A stretch of 64,000 nt of DNA from Pomacea canaliculata (Eukaryota; Mollusca; Gastropoda; Architaenioglossa; Ampullariidae): assembly GCF_003073045.1 (NCBI RefSeq), contig NC_037602.1, positions 1,054,001-1,118,000 of the forward strand, given 5' to 3'. Shown here piece by piece: positions 24,601 to 36,716 of this stretch (position 1 is its first letter; each line of letters begins with the position of its first letter). The notes below the pieces were generated by a model that was not told the origin of the DNA, ran no database searches, and was given only the letters and a program-made list of their open reading frames with translations. The position numbers and the translations under genes were made by a program.

Positions 24601-26289
24601 TTTGTGATCTTTAGTACTGTGTTTTGAACCTTGATGATTGTTTTTCTTCACTGTAGTTTCCTTTTACCTCTTGCTAAGACACACCAGTGCACATCTCTGA
24701 CTATATCAAACCAAGGTCAGCTTGAAAACTTTTTAAATTTTCTATTTTTAATATTAAATATTATTTTGAATTAAAAAACAAACAGGGCTACTGCTGCTAC
24801 TCTGTATGATATCTACAAAGGAAGTTTGCAGTAAATCCTCTTATTTTGTTTCCCTTTAAAAGGCCTAACAGGTTCTGTGTGGGCCTCGCACTTCCTGTCG
24901 GCTGTGATCGCCAGTGAGCGGTGTTTCTGTGTCGTCAGTCCCTTCCACGCCAAGAGGCTGCTCAAGACGTCCACCATGGCCGCCATCATTGTCGTGGGTA
25001 GTACCCTGTTAATTGGAGGCATGTGCGCTATCGTGGCTCCCAAACATATCAGTGTGTGTAGAGTTGATCCTCTGACTAACATCACGGAGGATATCGTATA
25101 TGTAACGATGTAAGTATAAAAAGAAAAAAAATGTAAAATGAGACATGGGAGATAACAGAACACAGAAGTGGGAATGAACAGGCATGGACACATGCACAGG
25201 ATGTTGGGCTAAAAAGGAAATAAAATTATAGGGTACAACGTATGACACATGCAGCAGCAGGGATAACAACTTTGTACGACACATCAACACATAACACAGA
25301 CGAGGGATCAGACTGACAGTGCCATGTGTCAAAAAAGGTGGCGATTTTTATATTACTCTGGGACACTAGAGTACGGACAAAAAAAGCATGGGAGCTGGTG
25401 GGTACCTTGCGTGATAGACTGTACACTTTGTAACTGCTTGCTGTCCCTTAAAGGTGAACAGTCTTTTTGCATAGATATTTCTTAAATATAATCATGATTG
25501 AATGATAGGAAAGAGCTTTTAATTATATCTTGTCACATATGTTCAGATTTTACCTGAAGAACAAAGCTATTGTTGACGCCTTTGACATTTTTGTATACGC
25601 TACTGCGCTACCGGGGATCTTTCTGGTCGTCATCATCGTCGCTACAGTCATCACCTCCATTAAGCTTCGAGCAGCTCTCGCCTGGCGTCACTCATCGGTC
25701 TCCAAGGCGACGACAGTGACGACGACATCCCCTGAGGGTCAAGGTGGCCTCAAGATGTCCCACAAGGAAGTGGGTGTGACCCGGATGCTAATGGCCACGT
25801 CTGTCTTGTTCATCGTGTGCATCACACCTAACGTTATCCTGCAGGTGACCACACTGGTGGTGTCAGACTTCAGCTACACAGGCCGCTACTACAACCTTAT
25901 CGATGCATCTTGGGGCATTGTGAACTGCTTCTGGATGATAAGTTCTTCTTTCACATTCTTTGTTTATTTGAAAATGGGGTCAAAGTTCAGGGACACAGTT
26001 TCGAATATGCTGTGCAATAAAAAAGGCTAGGGTTTTTAAGTCACCAGTATTCTTGAAAACAATCTATTTTTGTGTTTACTTTTTATAATCACGAAAAAGG
26101 ATTGAAATAGTAATAATAACAACAATAATAATACGGAGGAGAAGTTGAAAAAAGAGGAAGAAAAGTAAAAAGTAAACAAGTACAACGACATATTCATCTT
26201 CTCTCGGATGGTGTGTCGAGTGCTGTGGCAGGAGCTACACAAGCGACAAATCTTTAAAAATTTACATTAGTTACACAAACAGCAACATA

Positions 26290-26585
26290 ATTTATAGAAC
26301 AGATTATCCGCCAGTCTTCGTCACTCTGAGTCTCTGAATACCTTCAAGTCCAAACTTAAGACACATTGGTTTAGAATGACGACTTCACTGTGACTATGTC
26401 CTGATCCTTAGCGTGGCATAACGTGTGTCTGTCATGTGTGTTGCGTATGAGTGAGTGTGCGTTGTACAAGTGAGAGAAGTCTGCTATAAAATGTGGATGC
26501 CTGATTGTTAATGACTTAGTCTATGCATGATTTATGTAAAGCGCTCTGAGCAAATCTTTGGGAAAACGCTATATAAATCCTAATA

Positions 26586-26622
<37 letters not shown>
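26290..26622 (+). mobile_element. LINE 3' end with (atg)n tail
   Basis: One frame reads ESLNTFKSKLKTHWFRM and a stop, the common C-terminal end of L2/CR1-like reverse transcriptases. A short 3' UTR follows, ending gtaaagcgctctgagc and cgctatataaatcc, and then an (atg)n microsatellite, a usual way for these elements to terminate. Confidence 0.75.
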
Positions 26623-28207
26623 CACATGTGTCAATCATGTTAACTGACACATGCAGTCAAAACATTTAGCAGTCATTTGACAAGACAACAGACAATGCCA
26701 ATCTATCCGTAAAGAACGATTTTCGGTGACAAATGAACATAATAATCTAGGTGAATATGGATCACATGTAATATTCCTTCCTTCCACACAATAGCAGTGA
26801 CTGTGGCATAATAAAGACAATAGAACTGAAACGGACTCGTTCGCGCACTATAATGTTTTATTCGGCTTCACAACACCATTAACTCAACTTCTTGCATCCA
26901 TACAAGAAAAGTAATATAAGATGTATAGAAATTAAAGGCAAATAGAAAAATCGTGTGTATAAAATATATACAGCTATGCGACAGTATATAGAAATCATGC
27001 AAATTCGTGCTTTAAAGCAGAAAACTGGTTTTGTACTCCTTTTTTGTCCACTCCTCTAATCTGATTCGACTGGTCATTTTAACTGTGATCGATGTATCAC
27101 TGCTCTTTCCCAATAAGGTTCGCTCTGGCACCTCGGCAAGTACTTTCAATCGTTCGAAAGCCCCACTGACCACGTGTTTGCTTCTTCAAAGTAGTATAAA
27201 AGTAGTTTTCTGCAAAGAACTCATTGAGACCAGAAGTGTTAGAACCCAAAGTGTCAAAGACAAAGAATGACTCATTAAAATTAACCCTTTTCCGAGTATT
27301 TGATTAATAATAAGAATTACTTTTTGTCAAGAGAAAGTACGTCCATTTGTCAATCGCAAGCGTGCATCATGCACACACGGATACTTGCATGTCTGCCTCA
27401 TCAGCCTTTGACTTCAGAGTACAGGGCTTTCAAACACTTGCCTAACAGACTTCAGGGAGGAGCCACACGTCCATCGCACACTGATGCAGACAAGAAATCT
27501 GCAACTTCCTCTGGTCTTGTTTTGCTCTTTGGTCTAGAACTCCATCAGAGATGCACTTTTAGACAACATAAATAATGCTAAAAAACGCCAATGTAATTTG
27601 AAAACTAAATTAGGCATTATGCACTCATTGAACCGACAATAATAATATATGTAATAATTAAATAAGAAAGTTAAGTATTCACAGCCATGAGTCACAAATG
27701 AAATGCATGTACTGAGACACTCGCGTGGTGAAGTCAACCTACAAGCACAGGAAAGGTGTCCTGAAAATGTCTTCTATAAAAATGATATTTTTCCCCAACA
27801 TTATTCATCGATTTGAAAAAACAAAGCAAGCAAACAAATAAAAATAGGTCATTTTTTCACCCCACTCCGTGACTGGGTCCTAGTCGACTGCCTAGTTTGG
27901 GTACGGGTAGAACCTACCCTGCTGGGTACAAGGTGACTGGCGGCTACACAACCAGACAACACCACAAGATCAAAGGTGACACACACGTGCAGCAGCTTCC
28001 CTAACTGCTCTCGTGCTGTCTGTCTCTCTACCACGTTTACTGCTCTGACTTTTTGTCACACACTCAGGGTGTAAATACTATGTACAAAAAGCATATAGAA
28101 ACCTCTAGCATCTATTCGTCACACATGCGCTCTCGCACTGAACATCAGATAGATGTATAAAGAGAAAGATATGTTCGATGTTGGTCTGTCATTAAGATTG
28201 ATATTTT

Positions 28208-28280
28208 AGAGCCGTTTTCTCAACCTTCTGTGATGCCCCCCAGACGAGAAAAGGTATGTCCGCGCGTCCTGTTGGTAAAA
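28208..28280. mobile_element. Truncated copy of the hAT-like MITE
   Basis: The bases ttctcaacctt, tgtga..cccccc, gacga..aaaggta and gtccgcgcg run in the same order as in the inverted right end of the 15462-15659 element. Only about 70 bases remain and the opposite end is missing. Confidence 0.65.
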
Positions 28281-28580
28281 GGAGAAGATACTAAGGAAAG
28301 CAAATGGCATTCTTTTGTATGAAGCATCTCCTTTCAGATGTTTCCGATGTAAATAAGTCTAGGATACAAAACATTGCACCGTTGACGTTTGTTGCTACAT
28401 AACGTTTTGCTTGTTTTTATTCCTACTGATGCGTAAAAAATTAAATAAACAAGATTTTGCGATTGAAAAATAAAGAGTTGCTCTTACTCGGGGTTTCTTT
28501 TGGGGTTAGTGTTTGTAAATACTGTTTTCCTCTCCTTGCATTCCTCAACACTTTACTGGGTCATAAAATCTGTAATCATG

Positions 28581-28627
<47 letters not shown>
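28581..28627 (+). repeat. (aaat)n microsatellite
   Basis: About eleven perfect taaa units, no coding role. Confidence 0.95.
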
Positions 28628-28628
<1 letters not shown>

Positions 28629-29369
28629 GTTTTTGTTGACATTCCATTTTTATAAGCATTAGTTTTTAACATATATCTTGTTACTATAATATTTTAAGAA
28701 TCATTATCTAACGCAATTTGTAAATCTTTTGTTAATATCTGTTCTGTAATAACTAGTTTTTATCTAGGATCTCATTACTATAGCAAAGCATCGTTGTCGT
28801 ACTTCTCTCTTTTTCTTCTTGAAAGCAGTAGTTACTCTTGATGTGAAACTTCTGTGCTTGATGTGAAACAAGTGTGAAAACACTGGCGTTTATATGTGAG
28901 CGTGCATGTGTGTATGTGTGTCTGTGTGTCTGTGTGTCTGTGGGTGGGTGAATGGACGCATACTAGTTGGTAGGAAAAGACCAATAAAAAATAATGCATT
29001 TTTCTTTTATCTTCATTCTTCCTAAAAGCTAAATACCATTTGGAAAAGTTTTTTGCGTCGGCTTAGGGCTTTTTACTTCAAAAACACGTTTTATTTGTCG
29101 AGACTAAATACACACTGAAGAAGAATTGTAGAAAACGAACGTCTCAATATTGACTCGTTATTGTAAATTTACCTGAACATGTTTCTTGTGTCTCTAAATA
29201 TACCATGTGCACTTCTGCCACTAAGATACCCAAATCAACGACGAAGAATTTGTTAAAATTAAAAACAACTGTTTAAGTGAGGAGGCTTGAAAGGTTCTTT
29301 TAAGACGTTTTCCTGAAATATTGCCTTCGATTACACACGCATTCAAATACACATATACATAAATATCGC

Positions 29370-29372
<3 letters not shown>

Positions 29373-29453
<81 letters not shown>
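29373..29453 (+). repeat. (ca)n microsatellite upstream of CR-4
   Basis: About 40 uninterrupted ca units, some 210 bases upstream of the CR-4 start. The homologous place upstream of CR-8 (about 45350-45372) has only a short acacacacatatata tract, so expansion followed the duplication. Confidence 0.95.
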
Positions 29454-29456
<3 letters not shown>

Positions 29457-29666
29457 CGAAGAAGAGAAATATAAATGTGTGTTTAGGGCCTTGGGGATCT
29501 AAAAGAGAAAGGAAATTATGGTGGACGCGATGTTTGGCATAGTTAAATCTGTGTGTGCGTGTGAAGTTTTGAAAACAGCTGATAAAATATAAAATGTCAT
29601 TATACTTAAAGTGTCAATGATCCTGTCCACCAGGTGGTATAGACTGTTGACAGCTGTGTCAGTAAG

Positions 29667-32230
29667 ATGAGGTCCTCCCTTGGCGTTGTGGACGTGTCCA
29701 CGCTGAGTGTGATGGCGCAGGACCAAGACAACGGCTCGTGTCTAATACTTGGCGACAAGGAATTACCCAGCGCCTACACTGGTGGCAACACGAGTGCGGT
29801 AACAATCATCAGCAGCGTGAAGACACCACACATCCTGATCAGTACAAATTTAATAGATTATAAAATAAAGTAAAGAATTACGAGATCTGCTTCTATAAGA
29901 CAACTTGATGGTCTTTACAAAGACATGGTTACTTTTTTCCCATATCGGAGACTTATAGTTCTTATTGTAAAAGAAAAGAAAAAGAAATAGCTTAGAGACA
30001 TCAGCATCTGGGAAATAATGAGATCGTTGAAAACAGAAATTTATGCTTTTATCATTTGGCAGGTCGTGTTCTGGACCATGGTGATCTGCATCTGGGGCCT
30101 GATTATCATTGGCACTGTCCTCGGTATCCCTGGCAACATCCTCAGCGCCGCGGTCTTCTACAGACAGGGTTTGCGGGAGAGAATCAATCTCTGTCTCTTC
30201 TCTCTGTCTATCATCAACTTAGTCTTTCTAGTATCACTGGTCTCAACTAGCGCTGAATACCTGTACAGACACACCATCGGACCTTCATGGGTCGTAACTC
30301 CCTACCTATCATGTGAGTTTTTTATCCTTATTTTTATTGTCTGATTTTTTGTCGTTTATAATTCCTTAGTTTACAAGAATTCATATAAACGCATATTAAC
30401 AATATCAAAGACTTTAAACAGCGTACAGAAAGAGCCTCGTCCTGAGATGAAATGGAGAGTACAAAAAGTTTAAAGTAATAAACCTTGTTCTGTGATGAAG
30501 AGCTAGTTTTAGTATTTCTATTTATCTGCTTGCCATGGTATGATGCTGAGGAGAGTTCTCTATTATTGTGATTAATCAGCTTGTAGTTTTGTTTTGTTCT
30601 ACCCAGATGTTAAATGTAATTTCACATGCTACGCATCGTATTGAATGTCTTCCTGTACAACAAAGGTTTTCATGGAGCATTGTGGGCCTCTCAGTTCCTG
30701 TCGGCGGTGATCGCCAGTGAGCGGTGTTTCTGTGTCGTCAGTCCCTTCCACGCCAAGAGGCTGCTCAAGACGTCCACCATGGCCGCCATCATCGTCGTCT
30801 GCTGTGTACTGTTAATCGGGGGAATGTGCACTATCGTGGTTTCCAAGCATAAAAGCGCCTGTGTATTTGACCCCAGTACTAAGGTCACGGAGCAAGCAGA
30901 GTACATAACAGAGTAAGTTAAAAGAAAAGTGTAGTGGTGATGTATAACCGCTGGTCAGTAACCTGGAGACTCACTGGTTCTAATTAAAGCCAACTGAAAC
31001 TCGTCAGGCCACATTGTCTCTGTATTATGCACTGCTGATGCATAATTAATGGCTTTAAATAAATTGTATTATTAAAATTATTCTTGCCTAATTTATTTGA
31101 CCTGTTCTACTTTTTTATTTTTACACTTAAGACAGTTTTGTTTCATGCTGATTTACATATATTACGCGAGTAGTACGATGGTAGTGTGGTGTCTACAGCA
31201 AGTTTATTACTGAGCGAGAGCAAGGTCTACTCAGTTCTAAACAGAGTGAAGCTAAAGGCTTTCCACTAGGTCAAAGTGTCTATGTAAACCAGAACCACAA
31301 GCTGTGAAAAAGACAAAGTAGATAAAACAAGAAGGTTTTTAAACGTAAATAAAAGGCTGTTTAAAGTAGGAACACCAGTAGCAGGAAGATTAAAAATAGG
31401 GAATACATTATGTAGAGTATATATTAGTGTCATTAATGGAAAGGGACATAACTTTGAAAATTTGAAATGGAATAATGCTAAAACACTTTGCAACTAAAAC
31501 ATGAGCACGTAATTCAGTTTATCAAAAAAGGCCTTCAATCTAGCTTTCAGTTTTTAGTTCAGCGCACCAAACGTATGGTGGCGTGGTGAGCGGGGTCAGG
31601 GCGAGTAACTGAGACTGTCTCATGTAACAGACGTCGACGGTTGACCTTATGTGACCTGACATTAAGACATCTTGACAGTCAAATCTTCGGCACAATTTGT
31701 TGAAATTGAAAATGAAGAAAAGTAACGAAGTTTGTTTAAACAGGTTCTATCAGAAGAATAAAGGTATAATTGACATCTTCGACATCTTCATCTACTCCAC
31801 TGGACTGTCGGGAATTTTCCTTGTTGTCATTATCATCTCCACTTGCATCACCGCCGTCAAACTTCGGGCTGCTCTCTCCTGGCGTCTCACCACCGCTTCC
31901 GAGACAACGACGTCTGCTACAGCGACAACATCGACAGACAGGAAGATGAAAAGTAAAGAAGTGAACTTGACGTTGATGCTGATGGCAACGTCTGTATGGT
32001 TCACCGTGTGCATGGCGGCAAACTTCCTCATTCAGATATGTAGACTCACAGTTCCAGGTTTCAACTATGGCGGAGAATACTTTTTGTTAATATCCCCTCT
32101 TTTTCGGATTATCTATTTGCTTTGGGCAGTAAACACATCTATGAATTTCGTTTTATATTACAAAATGGGTTCGAAATTCAGAGATACAATGAATGAGTTG
32201 TTGAGGCTAAAATGCATCTACGCACATTAA
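29667..32230 (+). CDS. CR-4: class A GPCR, chemosensory-receptor type, S1, intact
   Basis: Exons 29667-29798, 30063-30312, 30666-30912 and 31744-32230 give 371 residues with phases 0, 1, 2. The N-terminus (44 residues, MRSSLGVVDV...) has NGS and NTS sequons and the conserved Cys (NGSCLILGDK). TM1 has LGIPGN, codon T|GT gives the TM3 Cys, and SERC and VVSPF follow. The third cytoplasmic loop is a short Thr/Ser-rich stretch (SETTTSATATTST). TM6 has TVCMAANF and TM7 has VNTSMNFVLYYKMGSKFR. It is the closest relative of CR-8: exon 1 start, introns and 3' flank align with it. Family role inferred. Confidence 0.87.
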
Positions 32231-34835
32231 TTAATATCACCCTTAAGTTTTTGCTTCTGGGATTAGATATTATAATTAAATTTATCGTATATGCTCCACC
32301 ACTTATTTTCGCTTGAAATCCTCTCACTTTTGTTACAAATACGTTCATCCGTTCTAGATTGGTACAGGCAGCCTTACATTTGCGTTTGTTTTCTTGACAA
32401 CACGATAGCTATCTTCTTATGATGTCCTTTATTCTTAAACCAAATAACACAAACTTTAGAATTATATGTCATTCATACGTTTTTCACGCAGTTAGCCTCA
32501 AAACCTGTACATCGGCCAGTCGAGGAAAACGATTCCATTCGGACACTGCGAGTAGACAGACACCTCTTACATCTTGGACTGTCACTTTGTCGAGTGATGA
32601 TGCTACCTGCAGTTTACCCGGGCTTGCAGGTGAACATTGTGCTCAAACATTCTAGCATATTCTTTAACCGTCTAACAGCTAGCTTAAAGCATCCCATTCA
32701 TTCCCTTAGTTCTGAGTCAGCTAAACAGGGGTTGAAACTAAGCGGCGCGGACTGGTTTGTAATACTCTAACAACTAGAGAAACCATTTATTCCTGCAACA
32801 CAGAAATTTCTACCTCGCTAAGATTCTTGTTCTTTTGGATAGAAGTCCAAATTAAACCAGAGTATTTCTTTGCAAACACAATGCCACTAACTGTAGCCCT
32901 GTTGTGACAAAGCAGATGACTCGTCTTTAGGGATTTGACCATTCCTTTGAAGACACAATAATCCTGTGGGTCATTTCTTAGTGTTGACAAGGGGCACTCA
33001 AAGGACGGGGTAGAGGTAAGGGACGGAGAGCTGTGGACACTAATATCCAGTGAGATCTTGTCTCTTTAATGAAAGTCTTATGATCTCAGTCTGGCTCCCT
33101 CAATGTGTGTGTAAACAGACTATAATCGACATCTGTTTTGTCTGAAATCTCTTCCACTATTGGTGCTCACAACGTAAGAAGGTTTGAGGAATTCATCATT
33201 TTTTTTTTTAAAATAAGGTGAATTTCAAAGTTAGACAATGTTAATTATTTGTCAAATATGTTTCTTCACACATTTTGTTTGTAAAATTCTGTTAAAATAG
33301 AACTGAGCTTTTGCGTTAACACCCTTTAAATTTTTGCTACGTTGAGAAAATCTGATTGCCTTCGGCTTTGTTAACTACTGCACAGAAGACAAATAAACAA
33401 AGAATTCTAAATTATTGCTTATTTTTCTGCTGTAAAATGCTGCTTTACGATTCAGAATATTTTTAATTGCTGCTTTATTTATTGCTTTAATTGGTGTGCT
33501 TTATGTGTGAAATTGTTAGACATGTTAGATTGTTTTAATAAATAATTAAAACCTGAAAATAGACGACATCCGACGACGATACAACAATGCATAGAGGAAA
33601 ATTAAGAAAGCTTGCTCTTCGCGTGATTCCACACTATAAGAATATTACATGTTGTACATTTTTGGCGGCCAAGTTTTTACCTACTCGCAAATGACTACCA
33701 GAGCAAATGCCAAGTGACCCTAGTAAGAAAGCAGTGCTAGGGTAAGGAAATAAAATCATACCCTTGGAGTCTGGACAGTGCCCTACAGTTACAAAGACAA
33801 GACATTTTTCCTTGATATTTACTCATACTCCCTGTGCAACGACTTATTCTTGTTCCCTCGTCTAATATAGTGTCCGACATTTTTGTTTGCAAACAGCGCA
33901 TGGTCGCTACAGTCTGAAGTCGTTTGCTGCTTCTGTCAACCTATGTCTCCACAGTACCAACCTTTTTCGCTGCTCTGCGGGCCATATCTTGTCATTTCAA
34001 GGTGTGGACAGCTTCTTGATGTTTTGGCAGGCGGGTGGACACTTCTCGCCGCAAAATCTTTTGGTGATACAAATCAAGATCAAAAAAAAGTGTTGAAGAT
34101 GCGGATCTTGGTGTGTCGATACCAAATTTACTTATTAGAAACATAGTAAATGATCAAATACTTGGGATACGTTTTTTTTTTATTTTAGCTTTACGTCTAC
34201 ATCAGGAATGATAGCCATTAGATAGCAGTACAACCTGAACCTTACATTTGGATCCAAGCCTACAATGAATTGCATTATTCTGTCACGTGATTTTTCTCAA
34301 GACTGTAACGACGGATCCAAATAAATAAGATGACCACTTGTACACAATCACCGCAAACAGCTAATACAATAATCTGAGTTGCGGAATGGTGTAATGTATC
34401 AAGTAAGTCTTAATGACAGTCCAAGGAAAGAAAAGATTTACAAAATCAGAAGATGGCAAACAAAATCCAGACTGTGACCTAGACACAGTGACCCCTATCT
34501 GCCTCATGACTGTTCACCTCTCCAATGACCTTTAGTTAAAAAAGACCTCTTCGAGGGATGACTCTGGCCCCCTACGTGGGGGGACATTGAAACAAAGTTT
34601 ATTTTAAGACTGTTTTTTGTATTTTAGGAATTCCTCTTCCATCTATCCGCTTCATTCAAAACTCCGTTTTGTCAAAGTTAACTGTAGATGTTCAAATCAA
34701 TCGATCAGGTTGACTCAAAGTTTAGACTGTGTGATGGTACTTTGAAAACAGACCATCAATAGTCTTTCTCGACATCAACATCAGCTATTCATTAAATTAT
34801 TGAGGCTAACTCAAGCTTTACTTTGAACTGTGTAG
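32231..34835. other. 3' flank of CR-4 and spacer before CR-5
   Basis: The part at about 32800-33420 resembles the flanks after CR-8 (48540-49110) and CR-10 (57050-57360), for example gtagccct.ttg and tctttagggactc.ac motifs. About 33560-34330 is a diverged copy of the S1-to-S2 spacer seen at 49273-50371 and 57500-58300. No coding exon seen. Confidence 0.5.
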
Positions 34836-35309
34836 ATTTTACCTGGAGAACAGAGTTAGTATGGACATCATCGACATCTTTATCTATGGAATTACAATTT
34901 TGGGGTGTTTCCTCATCGTCATTATGATTTCCACGTCAATGACCATCGTCAAACTATGTGCAGCCTTAGCCTGGTGTATGAGAGTTACATCAACAACGCT
35001 CACATCAACAATGACAACGACCTCAGTCGACGACAACCCCTATGTCACGATGTCCAGCAAGGACCTTAGTGTGACGTTCATGCAGGTTTTCACTTCCGCT
35101 TTATATATTGGGCATGTAACTACAAACTTACTTCTACAGACTTGCATTAGTCTTTTTCCAGATTTCAGTCCTACAGGGAGACATGACAATGCGGCTGAAA
35201 CTCTATGGAAAGTTGTTTATTTCTTGCGAGTCTTCAACCATCTATCAATTTTGTTGTGTATTATACGATGGGGACAACATTTAGAGACACGTCAACGAAC
35301 ATGTCATGA
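34836..35309 (+). pseudogene. CR-5: orphan S2 exon 4, frameshifted
   Basis: After an AG acceptor (tgtgtag) the sequence reads FYLENRVSMDIIDIFIYG and TM5, a Thr-rich loop, MSSKDLSVTF (S2 mark) and TM6. Near 35240 one base is missing: the paralog pattern aac.c.tct..aat is out of frame. The receptor's NxSINFVVYYTMG and the tail ending at TGA 35309 are therefore read only after a frame change. The raw open frame runs on to 35526 into LINE sequence. No exons 1-3 are present upstream, so it is a relic. A missing Pro in TM6 (YIGHVTTNL where S2 has HVTPNL) also suggests relaxed constraint. Confidence 0.85.
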
Positions 35310-35329
35310 AATAAAAATACACTGTAGCA

Positions 35330-35690
35330 TTATAACTACAATATTGCAGGTACTTAGAGGACTGTATCTCCTCCAGTTGTACCCCGGTGCCTTGCTAGAC
35401 ACCATGGTGTTTATATTGACCTCACTCCGTGCTGATCTCCATGCCGCGCTGGCAGCGAGTTTGTCTGTGGGGGTCTGTAAGCTACTGACTGTCCACCACG
35501 AGACCAATGTCGTCACCAACGTGTAATTTATAGAGTGGCCTCCCCCCGATTGACACAGAGTAATGATGGTCCTGGAGTGTATCTACAGGATGGTGTTGAA
35601 CATCATTGGGGAAAACGTGCCTCGATCTTGGCGTACGCCCTCTGCCGTGGAAAAGAGCTAAAACCCTCTTGACCATTGATTAATCACCAC
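35330..35690 (-). mobile_element. RTE-type LINE reverse-transcriptase fragment
   Basis: The minus strand reads HHYSVSIGGRPLYKLHVGDD, matching the palm region of RTE polymerases (SIGGR....LRFADDI), with VGDD where FADD is usual. Further on come HRQTRCQRGMEISTE (usual FGMEISAEKTK) and a stop. It starts at once after the CR-5 relic and supplies the fake C-terminus of the open frame there. Confidence 0.75.
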
Positions 35691-35972
35691 ACCTGTATTT
35701 CCCCGTTCTCTTCCAAGTCTAATTTTTTCTTCTCACGCACATTATATATATATTTATACACACAGAGAGAAAGGATGCGTGTTTGTCACGAGTGTCCACA
35801 AACAGGTGGATGAATGTTAGTGCAAACATATACAAACGAGTGACAAGTAAAAAAAGAATAAAGCGCTAATGGACTCTCGTATACCGAAATTTATGGAAAA
35901 TATTTTTAGGAATTCTGCTGCATTTGTTCGGGGTAAAGAAAATGTTTTACAGGAACAAAATGTCGATTAGAA

Positions 35973-36008
35973 TGTGTGCCTGCGTGCGCACGCGCACGTG
36001 CACGCGCA
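35973..36008. repeat. Alternating purine-pyrimidine (cg/ca) tract
   Basis: About 36 bases of alternating gcgcacgcgcacgtgcac type with internal palindrome, 250 bases upstream of the CR-6 exon 1 remnant. Such tracts can adopt Z-form DNA; no function is implied by sequence alone. Confidence 0.7.
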
Positions 36009-36255
36009 GCAGTAAACCTATTTAACTTCGCGCTTAAGTCTGACAGAGACAGTCTGCAGACTCCAGTCGCCTAAGTTCTAGTACAGTGATTTTGTACTAC
36101 AATACTTTGCCATCCTAGAATTTGGCTCCTGTATTGCTGCTTTTACCGACTTTGAAGGTGTATTGCTTGGCTAGTCAGTTTGTCTGGCTGTATGACTGAC
36201 TCAACGATCGGTTTATTCCTGTGTTAATAGTATTGATAGTATTAATAGATGTAAA

Positions 36256-36685
36256 ATGATGACTTGGTCAGAAGATTGGGAGGACAACAGTTCCTGCCAG
36301 CCTTTCATAGAACAGAAGCACACGCGCTGAGGACAGTTTGGAGAATTGCAACACATTCATAATCATGGAGCCGTTATACAGCAAGGAACGGTAAACAGGC
36401 CGTGAACGCTACCTTTCATTTAGAAATTTTTTTAAAAACATTTTTGTCCTTAACTTAAATCTGCTTAATTTTTTTCTACCAAATATATGTTGTATGTTAC
36501 TTCGTGACATTCTAGAAATGTTATTAGATATTATTCAAACGATTTTAAAGCAGGATTTCCAAGAAAGAAACCGAAATTACAATTGAGATTTGAACTTTTT
36601 AAAAAAAAGAAATAAAGAAGATAACTAAATCACTTTCATTAGTACCTGAAGAAAATCATCATCATCATCATCATCATCGTCGTCG

Positions 36686-36716
<31 letters not shown>

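Larger units (their letters stand above)
21761..26030 (+). pseudogene. CR-3: S1 GPCR with one frameshift in TM1
   Basis: Exons 21761-21907, 22905-23152, 24863-25109 and 25547-26030 are homologous to the intact receptors. In exon 2 the conserved aacatcctcagc has become aacatccgtcagc. This extra base at about 22981 shifts the frame just after LGIPGN and brings a stop at 23094-23096, before TM2 is complete. Exon 2 also lacks one codon in TM1. Exons 3 and 4 have no lesion: SERC, the TM3 Cys (T|GC), FIVCITPN with the TM6 Pro, and FFVYLKMGSKFR. Without the extra base the product would be about 374 residues. The first in-frame ATG is 21761; the ATG at 21750 hits TGA at once. Introns 1 and 2 contain minus-strand LINE pieces. 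It is either a very young pseudogene or a single-base sequence error. Confidence 0.75.
26031..29666. other. Intergenic region between CR-3 and CR-4
   Basis: Contains an L2-like LINE 3' end (26290-26585), an (atg)n tract, a truncated MITE (28208-28280), (aaat)n at 28581-28627 and a long (ca)n at 29373-29453. The last 0.5 kb resembles the flank upstream of CR-8 (the pattern tttgtc.agattaaata near 29095 and 45193), so the CR-4/CR-8 duplication includes 5' flank. I recognise no coding exon. Confidence 0.5.

Noticed and set aside
29221..29448. Val-Cys repeat frame on the minus strand
   Set aside because: Translation of the (ca)n microsatellite.
33883..34146. Overlapping open frames of 69-87 residues
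   Set aside because: No family likeness, overlapping frames and location in a duplicated spacer; chance frames.
34861..35526. 221-residue intact receptor-like protein
   Set aside because: The last part is out of frame relative to the receptor family and then reads antisense LINE sequence; it is the CR-5 relic.
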